Part shown: piece after piece, positions 44,623-53,315 of the stretch
How positions within the stretch are numbered: the stretch's first letter is position 1
Layout of the letters: each line of letters starts with the position of its first letter
Source of the DNA: Pontibacter anaerobius
Lineage (GTDB): Bacteria > Bacteroidota > Bacteroidia > Cytophagales > Hymenobacteraceae
Direction: 5' to 3'
Assembly (NCBI RefSeq): GCF_026241195.1
Contig: NZ_JAPFQO010000002.1
Coordinates: 1-64,000, forward strand
DNA length: 64,000 nucleotides
Made by a program: the position numbers and the translations under genes
Notes under the pieces: generated by a model
What the model was told of the DNA's origin: nothing
Databases searched by the model: none
Seen by the model: only the letters and a program-made list of their open reading frames with translations

Positions 44623-46065
44623 ATGACGAAGAAAATAACAATCCTGCAGCTAAACGACAGCCATGCTTACCTGGAGCCGCACCAGGAGATGTTCTGGGAG
44701 GGCGGCGATAAAGTATACCGCACAGCCGGGGGCTTTGCCCGCATTGCTGGCTACTTGAAGCAGCTGCGCGAGGAGCAGCAAGGGGCGGTACTGGCCCTGG
44801 ACTGCGGCGACACCTTCCATGGCACTTACCCGGCGGTGCATACCAAAGGCGAAGTGATGGTACCCATACTTAACAAGTTGGGCCTTGCCGCCATGACGGC
44901 GCATTGGGAGTTTGCCTATGGCCCGGAGCAGTTCAAAAAGATCACTACCGCGCTAAACTACCCTATGCTGGCCATCAACATCTACGATAAGCAGACCGAT
45001 GAGCTGGTGTATAAGCCGTACCTGGTGCAGGAAGTGAACGGGGTGAAAGTGGGCGTGATAGGGATTGCCTGCAACATCGTAGACAAAACCATGCCGCCCC
45101 ACTTTAGTAAGGGTTTATACTTTACGCTGGGCAACGAAGAGCTTCCTGGTAATATCAAAAAACTGAAAGAAGAAGAAAAAGCTGACATTATAGTTTTGAT
45201 CTCGCACCTGGGTTTTCCGCAGAATATGAAGCTGCTCTCGGAGGTGCCGGGCGTGGATGTTTGCCTGAGCAGCCATACGCATTACCGCACACCAGCACCA
45301 GCCAGGCAGGGAGATACTATCGTGATCGAATCCGGTTGCCACGGCTCCTTCCTGGGCCGGCTGGACCTGACGCTGGAAGACGGCAGAATCACAGCTTTTA
45401 GCCACGAGATGGTGGAAGTGTCGGAGCAATTGCCGGAGGATGAGGAGATAAAGCGTATGGTAGAAGAGGCTGTAATACCTTACCGGGAGATGCTGCGCGA
45501 AAAAGTTGGCGAAACCAAAACCGCCCTCGACCGCAACACCATCCTGGAGTCCACGATGGATAACCTGCTGCTGCAAAGTATGCTGGAAGCCACCGGTGCA
45601 GAACTGGCTTTCTCGAACGGCTGGCGCTACGGCGTTCCCATCGTTCCGGGGCCAATCCTGCTGAACGACCTCTACAATATCATCCCGATGAATCCGCCGG
45701 TACAGACCGTGGATATAACAGGCCAGGAACTGTTGGAGATGCTGGAGGATAACCTGGAAAAAACCTTTTCCCCGGATCCGTATAACCAACAGGGCGGTTT
45801 CGTGAAGCGAAGTATGGGACTGAAGGCTTTCATCAAAATCGAGGCACCGAAAGGTAACCGTATTCAGAAGCTTTTTGTGAGCGGCGAAGAAGTGGAACCC
45901 CAGCGCAAGTATAAAGCAGCTTTCGTAACGGAGCAGGGCGTGCCGGCAAAGTATGGGCATAACCGTGCAAGTTCAGGTATAAAAGCTGTTGAGGCCATGA
46001 TAGATTACCTGAAGTATCATGCCCCGATAGAGGTTGCGTTACTCAGTACATTTACAGCTGTCTAA
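44623..46065 (+). CDS. SoxB-like thiosulfohydrolase-family metallophosphoesterase, cytoplasmic
   Basis: 480 residues from the ATG at 44623; the upstream frame to 44494 has no homology. Metal motifs LNDSHAYLE (10-18) and LDCGDTFHG (59-67) are normal, but the third is MTAHWEFAYG (91-100) where 5'-nucleotidases have GNHEF. The C-terminal block SPDPYNQQGGF closely matches the NPDPYYQQGGD block of SoxB. SoxB hydrolyses cysteine S-thiosulfonate on SoxYZ in the periplasm; here there is no signal peptide, and no SoxYZ is visible. A truncated duplicate lies at 37901-38068. Confidence 0.72.
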   Translation: MTKKITILQLNDSHAYLEPHQEMFWEGGDKVYRTAGGFARIAGYLKQLREEQQGAVLALDCGDTFHGTYPAVHTKGEVMVPILNKLGLAAMTAHWEFAYGPEQFKKITTALNYPMLAINIYDKQTDELVYKPYLVQEVNGVKVGVIGIACNIVDKTMPPHFSKGLYFTLGNEELPGNIKKLKEEEKADIIVLISHLGFPQNMKLLSEVPGVDVCLSSHTHYRTPAPARQGDTIVIESGCHGSFLGRLDLTLEDGRITAFSHEMVEVSEQLPEDEEIKRMVEEAVIPYREMLREKVGETKTALDRNTILESTMDNLLLQSMLEATGAELAFSNGWRYGVPIVPGPILLNDLYNIIPMNPPVQTVDITGQELLEMLEDNLEKTFSPDPYNQQGGFVKRSMGLKAFIKIEAPKGNRIQKLFVSGEEVEPQRKYKAAFVTEQGVPAKYGHNRASSGIKAVEAMIDYLKYHAPIEVALLSTFTAV

Positions 46066-46155
46066 CAACCTAACTCGGCTGGCGTCCTAAGTCTGTGGCA
46101 GCCTGTTCAAAGTATAAACTCAAAGTATAACATCAATAAACAACTCACTATTATT

Positions 46156-47781
46156 ATGAAAAAGCGAAGTTACCTGCCGTTGATGATGGCACCCCTGCTG
46201 ATGGCCGGGGCATGTACCAGTACTACGACAGATACCAGTACAGCAGAAACAACTGAGGCAACGAATTCAGACCAGAAGGTTATCACCATCCTGCATACCA
46301 ATGACATGCACGGATCCTACATGCCATTTAAAGCAGTAACCGACAATGCCACGGCACAAACCGGTGATCCTGGACGTGACACCCTGATTAACTTCAGTAA
46401 AGAAGCCGAGATAGGTGGCTACGCTTACATGGCCAGCGCCATCAAAAAGGTACGGGAAGACAAGGGTGCCGAGAACGTGCTGCTGCTGGATGGGGGCGAT
46501 ACCTTTGGCGATGACCAACTGGCAAACCTGACAAAAGGAGAGGCCATGATCCGGCTGATGAACACCGTAAACTATGACCTGATGGCATTGGGTAACCACG
46601 ACTTCGATTATAGCCTGGAGAGAACACGCGAACTGGAGGGTCTGGCTAATTTCCCGATGCGCGCCGCCAACATCCAGGACAACCAGACTGGGCAGCCTAT
46701 TTTCGGAGAGCCCTACATCATCAAAGAGAAGAATGGGGTAAAGGTGGCGATATTACCGCTCGGTTACCGCAACACCCCTAAAACCGGAAACCCCAAAAAC
46801 GTGGAAGGCCTGACATTCAGCATCGGCCAGGAAGTGGCGCAAAAGTACGTGCCGGAGTTGCGCCAGAAGGCGGATATTGTGGTGGTGCTGTCGCATGAGG
46901 GCACGGCCGTGGATTACAAGATGGCCCGCGAGGTAGAAGGCATCGACGTGATTATAGGTGCCCACAGCCACGATATTATTGAGCCACGCAAGAAAATAGG
47001 GGACACCTATGTGGTGCAGGCCATGTCGGATGCCGCCGTGCTGGGCGATACGGAGCTGATTCTGGAAGGCAAGAAGCTTGTAGAGGTGAAAGACAACTAC
47101 CACTGGCTATGGCACGATGAATGGCAGCCAGACGCTGAAGTGGAGGCGCTGGTAAACGAGTTGCGCAAGCCACACCTGGCCAAGCTGCAGGAGCCTGTGG
47201 TGGAAAGCAAGGACGTGATCGGCAGACAGTATAAGTCTGAAAGCCCTTTTGACAGGTTGGTAGGTAACCTGCTGAATGAGGGCTACAACGGGCAGGTGGC
47301 GATCATGCCGGGCGTTGGCTATGGCATCTCGTTTAAGCCTGGCCCTGTTACGAGCGAGGAAGTATACAAACTGCTGCCGCATTCGTCTAAGATCGTTACG
47401 CTGAATATGACCGGTGCCCAGCTGAAGCAGACGCTTGAGCAAAGCGCCACCAACCTGAAACCAGGCAACAAGCTGGATGTGGTAGGGGGCCTGATCCAGA
47501 CGGCAGGTATTGCTTATTCACTTGATTTTACCAAGCCGGTGGGGCAACGCATCAGCAATGTAAGGATAGAAGACAAACCGATAAGCGACAGCCAATCTTA
47601 TCGTGTAGTTACGCATTCCGGCCTACTGACCGGTCTGCACAATTATAAGGAGATCGGCAAAGGGCAGAACATCAAGAGAACCGAAAAGCCGCTGACGGAA
47701 TTTATCATCGAGAAGCTGAAGGAGAAGAAAACTGTATCGAAGCCGGACAACCTGGGCGAGGTAAGCATCACGCGAAAGTAA
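46156..47781 (+). CDS. 5'-nucleotidase/UshA-family lipoprotein
   Basis: 541 residues, signal peptide with lipobox MAGAC (Cys20). Metal motifs LHTNDMHGSY (46-55), LDGGDTFGDD (111-120), GNHDFD (146-151), VLSHEGTAVD and GAHSHDII are all canonical, in contrast to the two SoxB-like paralogues. It probably removes phosphate from extracellular nucleotides or related esters. Adjacent to the SoxB-like gene in the same direction. Confidence 0.85.
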   Translation: MKKRSYLPLMMAPLLMAGACTSTTTDTSTAETTEATNSDQKVITILHTNDMHGSYMPFKAVTDNATAQTGDPGRDTLINFSKEAEIGGYAYMASAIKKVREDKGAENVLLLDGGDTFGDDQLANLTKGEAMIRLMNTVNYDLMALGNHDFDYSLERTRELEGLANFPMRAANIQDNQTGQPIFGEPYIIKEKNGVKVAILPLGYRNTPKTGNPKNVEGLTFSIGQEVAQKYVPELRQKADIVVVLSHEGTAVDYKMAREVEGIDVIIGAHSHDIIEPRKKIGDTYVVQAMSDAAVLGDTELILEGKKLVEVKDNYHWLWHDEWQPDAEVEALVNELRKPHLAKLQEPVVESKDVIGRQYKSESPFDRLVGNLLNEGYNGQVAIMPGVGYGISFKPGPVTSEEVYKLLPHSSKIVTLNMTGAQLKQTLEQSATNLKPGNKLDVVGGLIQTAGIAYSLDFTKPVGQRISNVRIEDKPISDSQSYRVVTHSGLLTGLHNYKEIGKGQNIKRTEKPLTEFIIEKLKEKKTVSKPDNLGEVSITRK

Positions 47782-47802
47782 GCCAGTTTATACTTTGTTT
47801 TT

Positions 47803-47840
47803 CAAAAGTCACACAGCCTTAGGTGGTTGTGTGACTTTTG
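47803..47840. terminator. Strong hairpin terminator
   Basis: A perfect 13-bp stem CAAAAGTCACACA/TGTGTGACTTTTG (47803-47815/47828-47840) after the 5'-nucleotidase gene, T/A-rich on both flanks. Confidence 0.85.
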
Positions 47841-47928
47841 TCATTTTATGAAGTACCATTGTTTTATACTTTAGTCGTATACTTTAAGAGCCAAGGGAAT
47901 ACCTTTTTCTAACTTAAAAAGAGGGCTT

Positions 47929-48363
47929 ATGAAAGACAAAAGTATGAAGGCTGTGCTGGTGTTGTTAATGAGTGGCTTGCTGGCAGGCCCCGCCATGGCG
48001 CAGCAAACTACGCAACAGCAAAGCCAGCAGCAGACCACAGAGCAGAAGGCGGAGCGCATGACGCAGGACCTGAAAAAGCAGCTGAATCTTAATGAGCAAC
48101 AGACAAACCAGGTAGCGGAGATTAACCGACGCACAACCCGGGAGATGCAGCAAGTCAAGGATAACAGGGGCCTAAGCCGGAAGGAGAGGAAAGAGCAGAC
48201 GCAGCAGATACAGGAGCGGCGCACTGCAGAGATCAGGGCACTGCTGACGGAGCAGCAGCAGTCCCGTTTCGAACAGCATCAGCAGCTTCGGCAGAAGCCC
48301 GCCAAACAGCGCCAGAATCCTGTTGATCGGAGAAAGAGCTCAGGAAAGAAAGGTAAGAATTAA
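47929..48363 (+). CDS. Gln-rich periplasmic Spy/CpxP-like protein
   Basis: 144 residues: signal peptide ending in GPAMAQ, a Gln/Thr-rich stretch, then an LTxxQ-like helical repeat region (LKKQLNLNEQQTNQVAEINR, EIRALLTEQQQSRFEQH) and a basic tail (RRKSSGKKGKN). It resembles the Spy/CpxP or DUF4890 type of envelope chaperones that respond to stress. A single gene closed by a convergent terminator. Confidence 0.75.
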   Translation: MKDKSMKAVLVLLMSGLLAGPAMAQQTTQQQSQQQTTEQKAERMTQDLKKQLNLNEQQTNQVAEINRRTTREMQQVKDNRGLSRKERKEQTQQIQERRTAEIRALLTEQQQSRFEQHQQLRQKPAKQRQNPVDRRKSSGKKGKN

Positions 48364-48385
48364 GAATTGTAGGATATCCTAAAAG

Positions 48386-48422
48386 CAGAAAGCCTCACCA
48401 AGTATGTTAGTGAGGCTTTCTG
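48386..48422. terminator. Bidirectional terminator
   Basis: CAGAAAGCCTCAC/GTGAGGCTTTCTG (48386-48398/48410-48422), a perfect 13-bp stem between the convergent Spy-like and sterol-desaturase-family genes. Confidence 0.85.
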
Positions 48423-48436
48423 ATGATGAGGTGGGA

Positions 48437-49360
48437 TCAGGCACTTTCCAGTTTCTGCGGATCTTCTACGGGTGTGTTATCCGCTTCTTTAACCTGTCTC
48501 TCTTTAAATGGATAAAGCTGTTGCTCCATAAACGACTTCGGGTACTTCTCCACTTCATCAAAACCTAATTCAATGTCGCGGCCATCCTCTGGCATATAAT
48601 CTGTGCCGAAAAGGTAGTCCCACAGGCTCAGGCTGATGCCATAGTTGGCGCCGTAGCGGCGCGGCATGTGCTTGGCATGATGCCAGATGTGCATCTGCGG
48701 GTTGTTGAAGATGTATCGGAACGGCCCCAGCGGCACATGAAAGTTGGAGTGGTTAAAATGCCCGATAGCCGTGGCGAAGATGTGCACCAGGAAGAAGTCC
48801 TGGATGCCGAAACCGATCATGGCCAGCGGTATATACTCCAGTGTGCGGTATACGATGGTCTCTCCCCAATGAAAGCGCAGGTGCGCTGCAAAACCCATCT
48901 GCCGTACCGAATGGTGTACTTTATGGAAGCGCCACAGGAACTCCGAGCGGTGCAGCAGGCGGTGCACATTCCACTGTATAAAATCGCGCACTACGAACAG
49001 CGTCAGCAGCTGTGCCCACACCGGCCACGATTGTACCTCAAACGCCACGAGGTTCTTGATGCCAAACAGCCCCAGGAAATCGTTGAACGCCTCTACCCCT
49101 ATATTGGAGATGGCGTTAAAGCCCACCAGGGAAAACAGGAAAAAGTTAAAGAACATGTAGAAACCATCGAGCCAGAAATCCTGCCGGATCTTCGCCTGGT
49201 TCTGGCGCCACGGAAGTATAACCTCCAGCAGCCAGAAGAACAGCGATAAGCCAATTAGCCAATAGAAGTAATTGCCCCAGCTGGGGTTCAGTATCTCGCG
49301 CCACAGATAACCTCCGTAATCTGCGAACGACGAGATAAAAATGTTCCAGTACTTTTCCAT
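48437..49360 (-). CDS. Sterol desaturase/fatty acid hydroxylase-family membrane protein
   Basis: 307 residues with about four membrane helices. The histidine boxes that bind the di-iron centre are HRLLHRSEFLWRFHKVHH, HFNHSNFH and HIWHHAKHMP. Members hydroxylate or desaturate lipids, using oxygen in the membrane. The substrate is unknown. It lies at the edge of the sulfur gene block without obvious link. Confidence 0.88.
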   Translation of the reverse strand: MEKYWNIFISSFADYGGYLWREILNPSWGNYFYWLIGLSLFFWLLEVILPWRQNQAKIRQDFWLDGFYMFFNFFLFSLVGFNAISNIGVEAFNDFLGLFGIKNLVAFEVQSWPVWAQLLTLFVVRDFIQWNVHRLLHRSEFLWRFHKVHHSVRQMGFAAHLRFHWGETIVYRTLEYIPLAMIGFGIQDFFLVHIFATAIGHFNHSNFHVPLGPFRYIFNNPQMHIWHHAKHMPRRYGANYGISLSLWDYLFGTDYMPEDGRDIELGFDEVEKYPKSFMEQQLYPFKERQVKEADNTPVEDPQKLESA

Positions 49361-49389
49361 GTAGCTTTTTATAGTATGTTGAAGCCGGC

Positions 49390-49842
49390 TTAGAACTTAA
49401 TATAGCTCCAGCCTTCTTCCTGTTTCATTACGACTTCTCCGATGCCCATCGGTACTGTGATGACGCCGGGCAGCAATTGTGCTTTTTCTACTTTCCGGGC
49501 GCGCATGCTATTCTCACAAGCGGCAAAAACCACGCCTTTTTCCTGCAGTTCTTTAATGGCTGCGGCATTGGTTGATTTCTCAGACACCAGCATATCCAGT
49601 GCTTTGCCATGTACCACAATTTCTATCTGCGCTTCAGGCCAACCACGTTTAATGTTGTTCAGCTGCCTCATCAGCATAGACTGTTGCGTTGTGTCGGCCG
49701 CCGTCATGTCGTACACGATGCGGTGCGGCGTAGCCTGGGCTGTTTTGCTGCTGGCTTTTTTTGCATTGGTTTTAACCTGCGCAAACGACGGCGAAGTCAC
49801 ATAAGCAAACAGGACTAGTACAAGGATCAGTTTAATTCTCAT
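49390..49842 (-). CDS. DsrE-family sulfur-relay-like protein, exported
   Basis: 150 residues: signal peptide (LILVLVLFAYVTSPSFAQ), Lys/Ala/Thr linker, then the DsrE fold (HRIVYDMTAADTTQQSML, IEIVVHGKALDML, GVVFAACENSM). The single cysteine in FAACENS is the likely sulfur-carrying residue. DsrE-like proteins bind persulfide sulfur; a periplasmic location is typical in Bacteroidota but the partner is unknown. Confidence 0.8.
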   Translation of the reverse strand: MRIKLILVLVLFAYVTSPSFAQVKTNAKKASSKTAQATPHRIVYDMTAADTTQQSMLMRQLNNIKRGWPEAQIEIVVHGKALDMLVSEKSTNAAAIKELQEKGVVFAACENSMRARKVEKAQLLPGVITVPMGIGEVVMKQEEGWSYIKF

Positions 49843-49870
49843 GATTACATAGATTTAAGTTATAACACCA

Positions 49871-50314
49871 CTATTCTACAGAAACACCAGCATTTTTCAG
49901 GGCCGCATATCCTTCTGTTGCATCATATACCTGCTGAAAACCCAATTGTTGCATCATCCGCACAGCCTCACGGCTCCTGCCCCCAACGGCACAGTAAACC
50001 AGGTATGGCGTTTCAGGATCCAGCGCCTTCAGTTTCTGCGCAAAGTCGGCCTGATAAAAGTCGAGGTGCTGCGCGTTTGCCAGGTGGCCGGCGTTAAACT
50101 CTCCGGGAGTACGGATATCCAGCACCACAACATCTTTCTTTTGATCCAGCAGGGCTTTCGCAGCCTGGCTGCCGATGGTCTGCACCTTGGCGGCTTCCGC
50201 GGTTTGGGAGAGGGGAACAGCGCTTGACTCGATTTGCGCATTCGTAGCCGATTCGGCACTGCAGGAAGCCAAGAGTGAAGCTACTGCAAGTATAAGGGGT
50301 ATTCTTTTCATCAT
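49871..50314 (-). CDS. Rhodanese-domain lipoprotein
   Basis: 147 residues from the ATG at 50314 (MMKRIPLILAVASLLASC, lipobox LLASC). A single rhodanese domain with VVVLDIRTPGEFNAGHLANA and the active-site loop VYCAVGGRSREA. It should transfer sulfane sulfur between thiols in the periplasm. It follows the TlpA-like gene, from which it is separated by a terminator hairpin. Confidence 0.85.
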   Translation of the reverse strand: MMKRIPLILAVASLLASCSAESATNAQIESSAVPLSQTAEAAKVQTIGSQAAKALLDQKKDVVVLDIRTPGEFNAGHLANAQHLDFYQADFAQKLKALDPETPYLVYCAVGGRSREAVRMMQQLGFQQVYDATEGYAALKNAGVSVE

Positions 50315-50344
50315 TGGTTGGAAGTATAAGTTGAACGTATAAAT

Positions 50345-50385
50345 ATAAGCAGGCTGCAACTTTATATTGCTGGCAGCCTGCTTAT
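50345..50385 (-). terminator. Hairpin terminator after the TlpA-like gene
   Basis: ATAAGCAGGCTGC/GCAGCCTGCTTAT (50345-50357/50373-50385), a perfect 13-bp stem just past the TlpA-like stop codon and upstream of the rhodanese lipoprotein. Confidence 0.8.
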
Positions 50386-50390
50386 TTGTG

Positions 50391-51026
50391 TTACTTCTTC
50401 GCCATACCTTGCAGGAACTCGCGCACCTCCTTGGTATCGTAGTCAGCCATACCTTCCTGCTTGGCCACTATCTTACCCTCTGGCGAGATAATGAACGTGG
50501 TAGGGATAGCATTTGAGTAAAACTCCTGCGGAAACTGGCTGGCCGGCATGTAAACCGGGAACGTAAAGCCTTTCTTGTCGATAAACTTCTTTACTTTCTC
50601 CATGCCGCCTTCATCCACCGAAAGCATTACGAAGGTGATCTTGTCAGAGCCTACTTTCTCGTACAGCTTCTGGATGTTCGGCATCTCGGCCACACACGGA
50701 GGGCACCAGGTAGCCCAGATGTTCATGAAAACCACTTTGCCCTTCAGGCTCTCGAAGTTAACCTGCTTGCCGTTCAGGTCTACCATTTTAAAGCCGGCAC
50801 CCGCCATCGGCGAGCCAGCCGCAGCTGATGCCTCCACTACGGCGGTAGCGTCAGGGTTTTGCAGTGTCTCCGGCACATCGGCGTTCTTTATGCCGGTTGC
50901 CAGCAGCAGGCGCTGCACCTGGCCAATGGCCTCTGTATGCAGGCCGGTTAAGTATAAAATACCGAAAATGCCCAGCATTACTGCCCACCCCGGTATGCTC
51001 TTGATCGAAAATTTCTTCTTATCCAT
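50391..51026 (-). CDS. TlpA/ResA-like membrane-anchored thioredoxin
   Basis: 211 residues: one N-terminal membrane helix (WAVMLGIFGILYLTG), then a periplasmic thioredoxin fold with the redox motif WATWCPPC (Cys108, Cys111) and the cis-proline in NAIPTTFI. It probably reduces disulfides or persulfides of the neighbouring periplasmic sulfur proteins. It is 36 nt downstream of the DoxX-DsrE gene and likely cotranscribed. Confidence 0.88.
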   Translation of the reverse strand: MDKKKFSIKSIPGWAVMLGIFGILYLTGLHTEAIGQVQRLLLATGIKNADVPETLQNPDATAVVEASAAAGSPMAGAGFKMVDLNGKQVNFESLKGKVVFMNIWATWCPPCVAEMPNIQKLYEKVGSDKITFVMLSVDEGGMEKVKKFIDKKGFTFPVYMPASQFPQEFYSNAIPTTFIISPEGKIVAKQEGMADYDTKEVREFLQGMAKK

Positions 51027-51062
51027 GATAATGTTTTTTATTAGTTGTTCTAAATGTCGTGC

Positions 51063-51968
51063 TTAAAGCTCCACGGTGTTGTAGCCCTGCAGTTGCAGGT
51101 CAAACATGTGGGTGAGGCCGTTCGGCACTACCTCCACACCGTCCATCAGCTGGCTTTTGTCAATGTTAAACTTCTTCATCGACATGCCGCAGATGCGGTA
51201 GGTAACGCCTGCTGCCTTGCCTGCCTCAAACTCCTGGACCATTTTACTATCCTTCAGGAAAGCCTCCACAGACTTGCCGCAGGCCATGATCACAAAGCTG
51301 TTGCTGTTATACTTGCTGTCCGATTTAATTGTCTGGGCGGTGTTCACAGCGGCTTTCAGGTGGTTTGGCTGGCTGATAAGCACAGCATAATCTTTTTTAG
51401 CCGCAGCAGTTGCCGCACCTTGCGCCGTAGCAGGAGGAGTCTGCGCCACTGTTGTGCCTGTAGCGCATGAGCCTAAAACGAACATAATTGCAGTAGCCAG
51501 CATCGCTACATATTTTCCACTATGTACTACTTTCATATTTTTCTTGATTTTCTTTTTCGCTTCTAAAACTTGATCCAGGCTATAGTAACGTGCACCGTTT
51601 ACCATAAAGAAGAAAAGTATGCCCAGCAGGGCCACATTCTTGAACAGCGGGCCTGCGCCCTCCGGGTTGTTTACCTGAACGGTAAGGGTTATCGGCACAA
51701 GTATGCCGGCAAGCGCCAGGGCTGCCAGCCTTGTTCTAAAGCCTACAAACAACAGTACACCGCCCAGTAGCAAACCTATTCCCGAAAGTATGATCAGGGT
51801 TTCGGCAGGGGCTATCCAGGTTACCAGAGGTGCAAAAGCGGCTTTCTCAAGACGGGCAGTTGGTTCAGCGGTTTTAGCTAAATGAAGGATGCCTGCTAAA
51901 ATATAGAGAAGGCTGCCCAAGATGCGGAGCACCAGGAAGGAAGCCTTTTGCAATGGCGTATTTTCCAT
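51063..51968 (-). CDS. DoxX-DsrE fusion with an internal lipoprotein signal
   Basis: 301 residues from the ATG at 51968; the longer frame to 52073 has no homology. Residues 1-140 form a four-helix DoxX-like membrane domain (FLVLRILGSLLYILAGILHL, AETLIILSGIGLLLGGVLLF). After KKKIKKN comes MKVVHSGKYVAMLATAIMF ending in LGSC, which on its own would be a lipoprotein signal peptide, then a DsrE-like domain with cysteines in IMACGKS and YRICGMS. The internal ATG (51536) has an A-rich leader and could start a separate 157-residue lipoprotein. DoxX proteins are subunits of thiosulfate:quinone oxidoreductases. Confidence 0.7.
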   Translation of the reverse strand: MENTPLQKASFLVLRILGSLLYILAGILHLAKTAEPTARLEKAAFAPLVTWIAPAETLIILSGIGLLLGGVLLFVGFRTRLAALALAGILVPITLTVQVNNPEGAGPLFKNVALLGILFFFMVNGARYYSLDQVLEAKKKIKKNMKVVHSGKYVAMLATAIMFVLGSCATGTTVAQTPPATAQGAATAAAKKDYAVLISQPNHLKAAVNTAQTIKSDSKYNSNSFVIMACGKSVEAFLKDSKMVQEFEAGKAAGVTYRICGMSMKKFNIDKSQLMDGVEVVPNGLTHMFDLQLQGYNTVEL

Positions 51969-52116
51969 GATAACAAGATTTAGTTTTCTTAAGATTGATC
52001 TGCATAGCCATACTCCAGGCAGAGATTGCCTGTATACTTGCCCTGAAAGAGCAGGATATAAAGTATAGCACAAAACAAGGAGGCCCTAAAGCGGACTGCC
52101 TTACGTGTACAGTAAT

Positions 52117-52482
52117 TTAAGAAAACCGAGGTGGGTCGGGCTCTATCTCCAGAGGAGGGGAGAGGGGCTTGGGGGTAAGCGGCTGCACGTTGTCCTGGCG
52201 TAACACCAACGCGTGCAGCAACTGCTCTTCCAGCGGATTAACGATAGCATAAAACGGCTGGCTGCAGTCTATTACCACGCCGGCTGTGTTTTGCTGTTCT
52301 GAATGCGTCTGGTGTTTAAGGCAACCCTTTACGCAGTTGCGCTTCACGAGTCTTTTATAGGTACATGCTTTTTTTACCACAGCTTTCTCCATACCGGGAA
52401 TGCTGTTCCCGTTGCTGCCGTAGCGGGGCAGGGCAAACAGCAAAAGTATGGTGCTGATAAATAAAAGAAGGTAGTTCCTCAT
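52117..52482 (-). CDS. Small exported protein with C-terminal EPDPPR motif
   Basis: 121 residues from the ATG at 52482 (MRNYLLLFISTILLLFALP as the hydrophobic start). Cysteines lie in KKACTYKRLVKRNCVKGC and IDCSQPF. The ending EIEPDPPRFS resembles that of the protein at 35280-35654, whose remaining sequence is different. Function unknown; it sits between the DoxX-DsrE and YeeE genes. Confidence 0.6.
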   Translation of the reverse strand: MRNYLLLFISTILLLFALPRYGSNGNSIPGMEKAVVKKACTYKRLVKRNCVKGCLKHQTHSEQQNTAGVVIDCSQPFYAIVNPLEEQLLHALVLRQDNVQPLTPKPLSPPLEIEPDPPRFS

Positions 52483-52901
52483 ATGTCTTCTTAAGGGTAA
52501 ACCAGTAGTTAGCAAACCAACTGGCATTCCTTTCCTCGGGAACAGGCATTTAAGAATGGTGTTTTTGCCTGTATGCCTCTTCTAACAAAAATACAGAATC
52601 ATGTGTTCCGTTGCAAGCGTTTAAAGGCTTTGTGTTGGATGAAGCTAATTATTGTTAAGCACACTTTTTAAAAGCCCGCAAGAAGCTGCTCCGCATATAT
52701 ATTTTCTTGTAGTTAAAGTATAAACGGAAAGAGCGCGCTGTATCCGGCAGCCAAAAACTTGACGAAAACCAGTTTAACAGAGCGCTCTACATCCACCAAA
52801 ACACCAACATAGTGTTGATGAGGTTAAACAAGCCGTGCTGCTGCTTCCTGCTGCGAGTTGGCAACACGGCTGTATTATGTGTTATACTTTTATACTTAAA
52901 C
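52483..52901. other. Gene-free stretch
   Basis: No gene seen. It holds the hairpin at 52831-52871 downstream of the YeeE/YedE gene, a smaller palindrome CAACATAGTGTTG (52805-52817), and little else. Confidence 0.5.
52831..52871 (-). terminator. Hairpin downstream of the YeeE/YedE gene
   Basis: AGCCGTG/CACGGCT (52831-52837/52865-52871) with further pairing inside (GCTGCTGC..GCTGC); likely terminator of the rhodanese-YeeE-YeeE operon, 31 nt past the last stop. Confidence 0.5.
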
Positions 52902-53315
52902 TTAGTGAGGTAACCTGTCGCGTAGCACACCATACAGGTATGTTCCTACCAGAGCACCTACCACGGCTACAATAATTGCCCAGTAAGCGTGGCCAATGTT
53001 TACGAACATAGGGCCAGGGCAGGCTCCTGTAAGCGCCCAGCCAAGTCCGAAGATGGTACCCCCGATCAGGTAGCGCGGAATAGACATCTCCTTCGGGTGG
53101 AACACGATCGGGTTGCCCTGGTAATCGCGCAGGTTATACTTCTTGATGATGTAAGTAACGATGACACCCAGCACTACGGCCGTGCCGATGATGCCATACA
53201 TGTGGAACGCCTGGAAGCGGAACATCTCCTGGATACGGTACCACGAAATGGCCTCCGACTTACTCATGACAATGCCGAACAAAATGCCGGCGATTATATA
53301 TTTTAATCCTTTCAC
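52902..53315 (-). CDS. YeeE/YedE-family half-transporter (second of two)
   Basis: 137 residues, four membrane helices (YIIAGILFGIVMSKS, IIGTAVVLGVIVTYIIKK, YLIGGTIFGLGWALTGACPG, WAIIVAVVGALVGTYLYG). The ALTGACPGPM motif carries the conserved cysteine of thiosulfate-transporting YeeE proteins. The DUF6691-type half pairs with the product of the gene upstream. Likely moves thiosulfate or a persulfide-type sulfur species across the inner membrane. Confidence 0.83.
   Translation of the reverse strand: MKGLKYIIAGILFGIVMSKSEAISWYRIQEMFRFQAFHMYGIIGTAVVLGVIVTYIIKKYNLRDYQGNPIVFHPKEMSIPRYLIGGTIFGLGWALTGACPGPMFVNIGHAYWAIIVAVVGALVGTYLYGVLRDRLPH

Noticed and set aside
47830-47845. Eighth CRP-type site TGTGA-N6-TCATT
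   Set aside because: The TGTGAC half is the right arm of the terminator stem 47803-47840, and the second half deviates at two positions.
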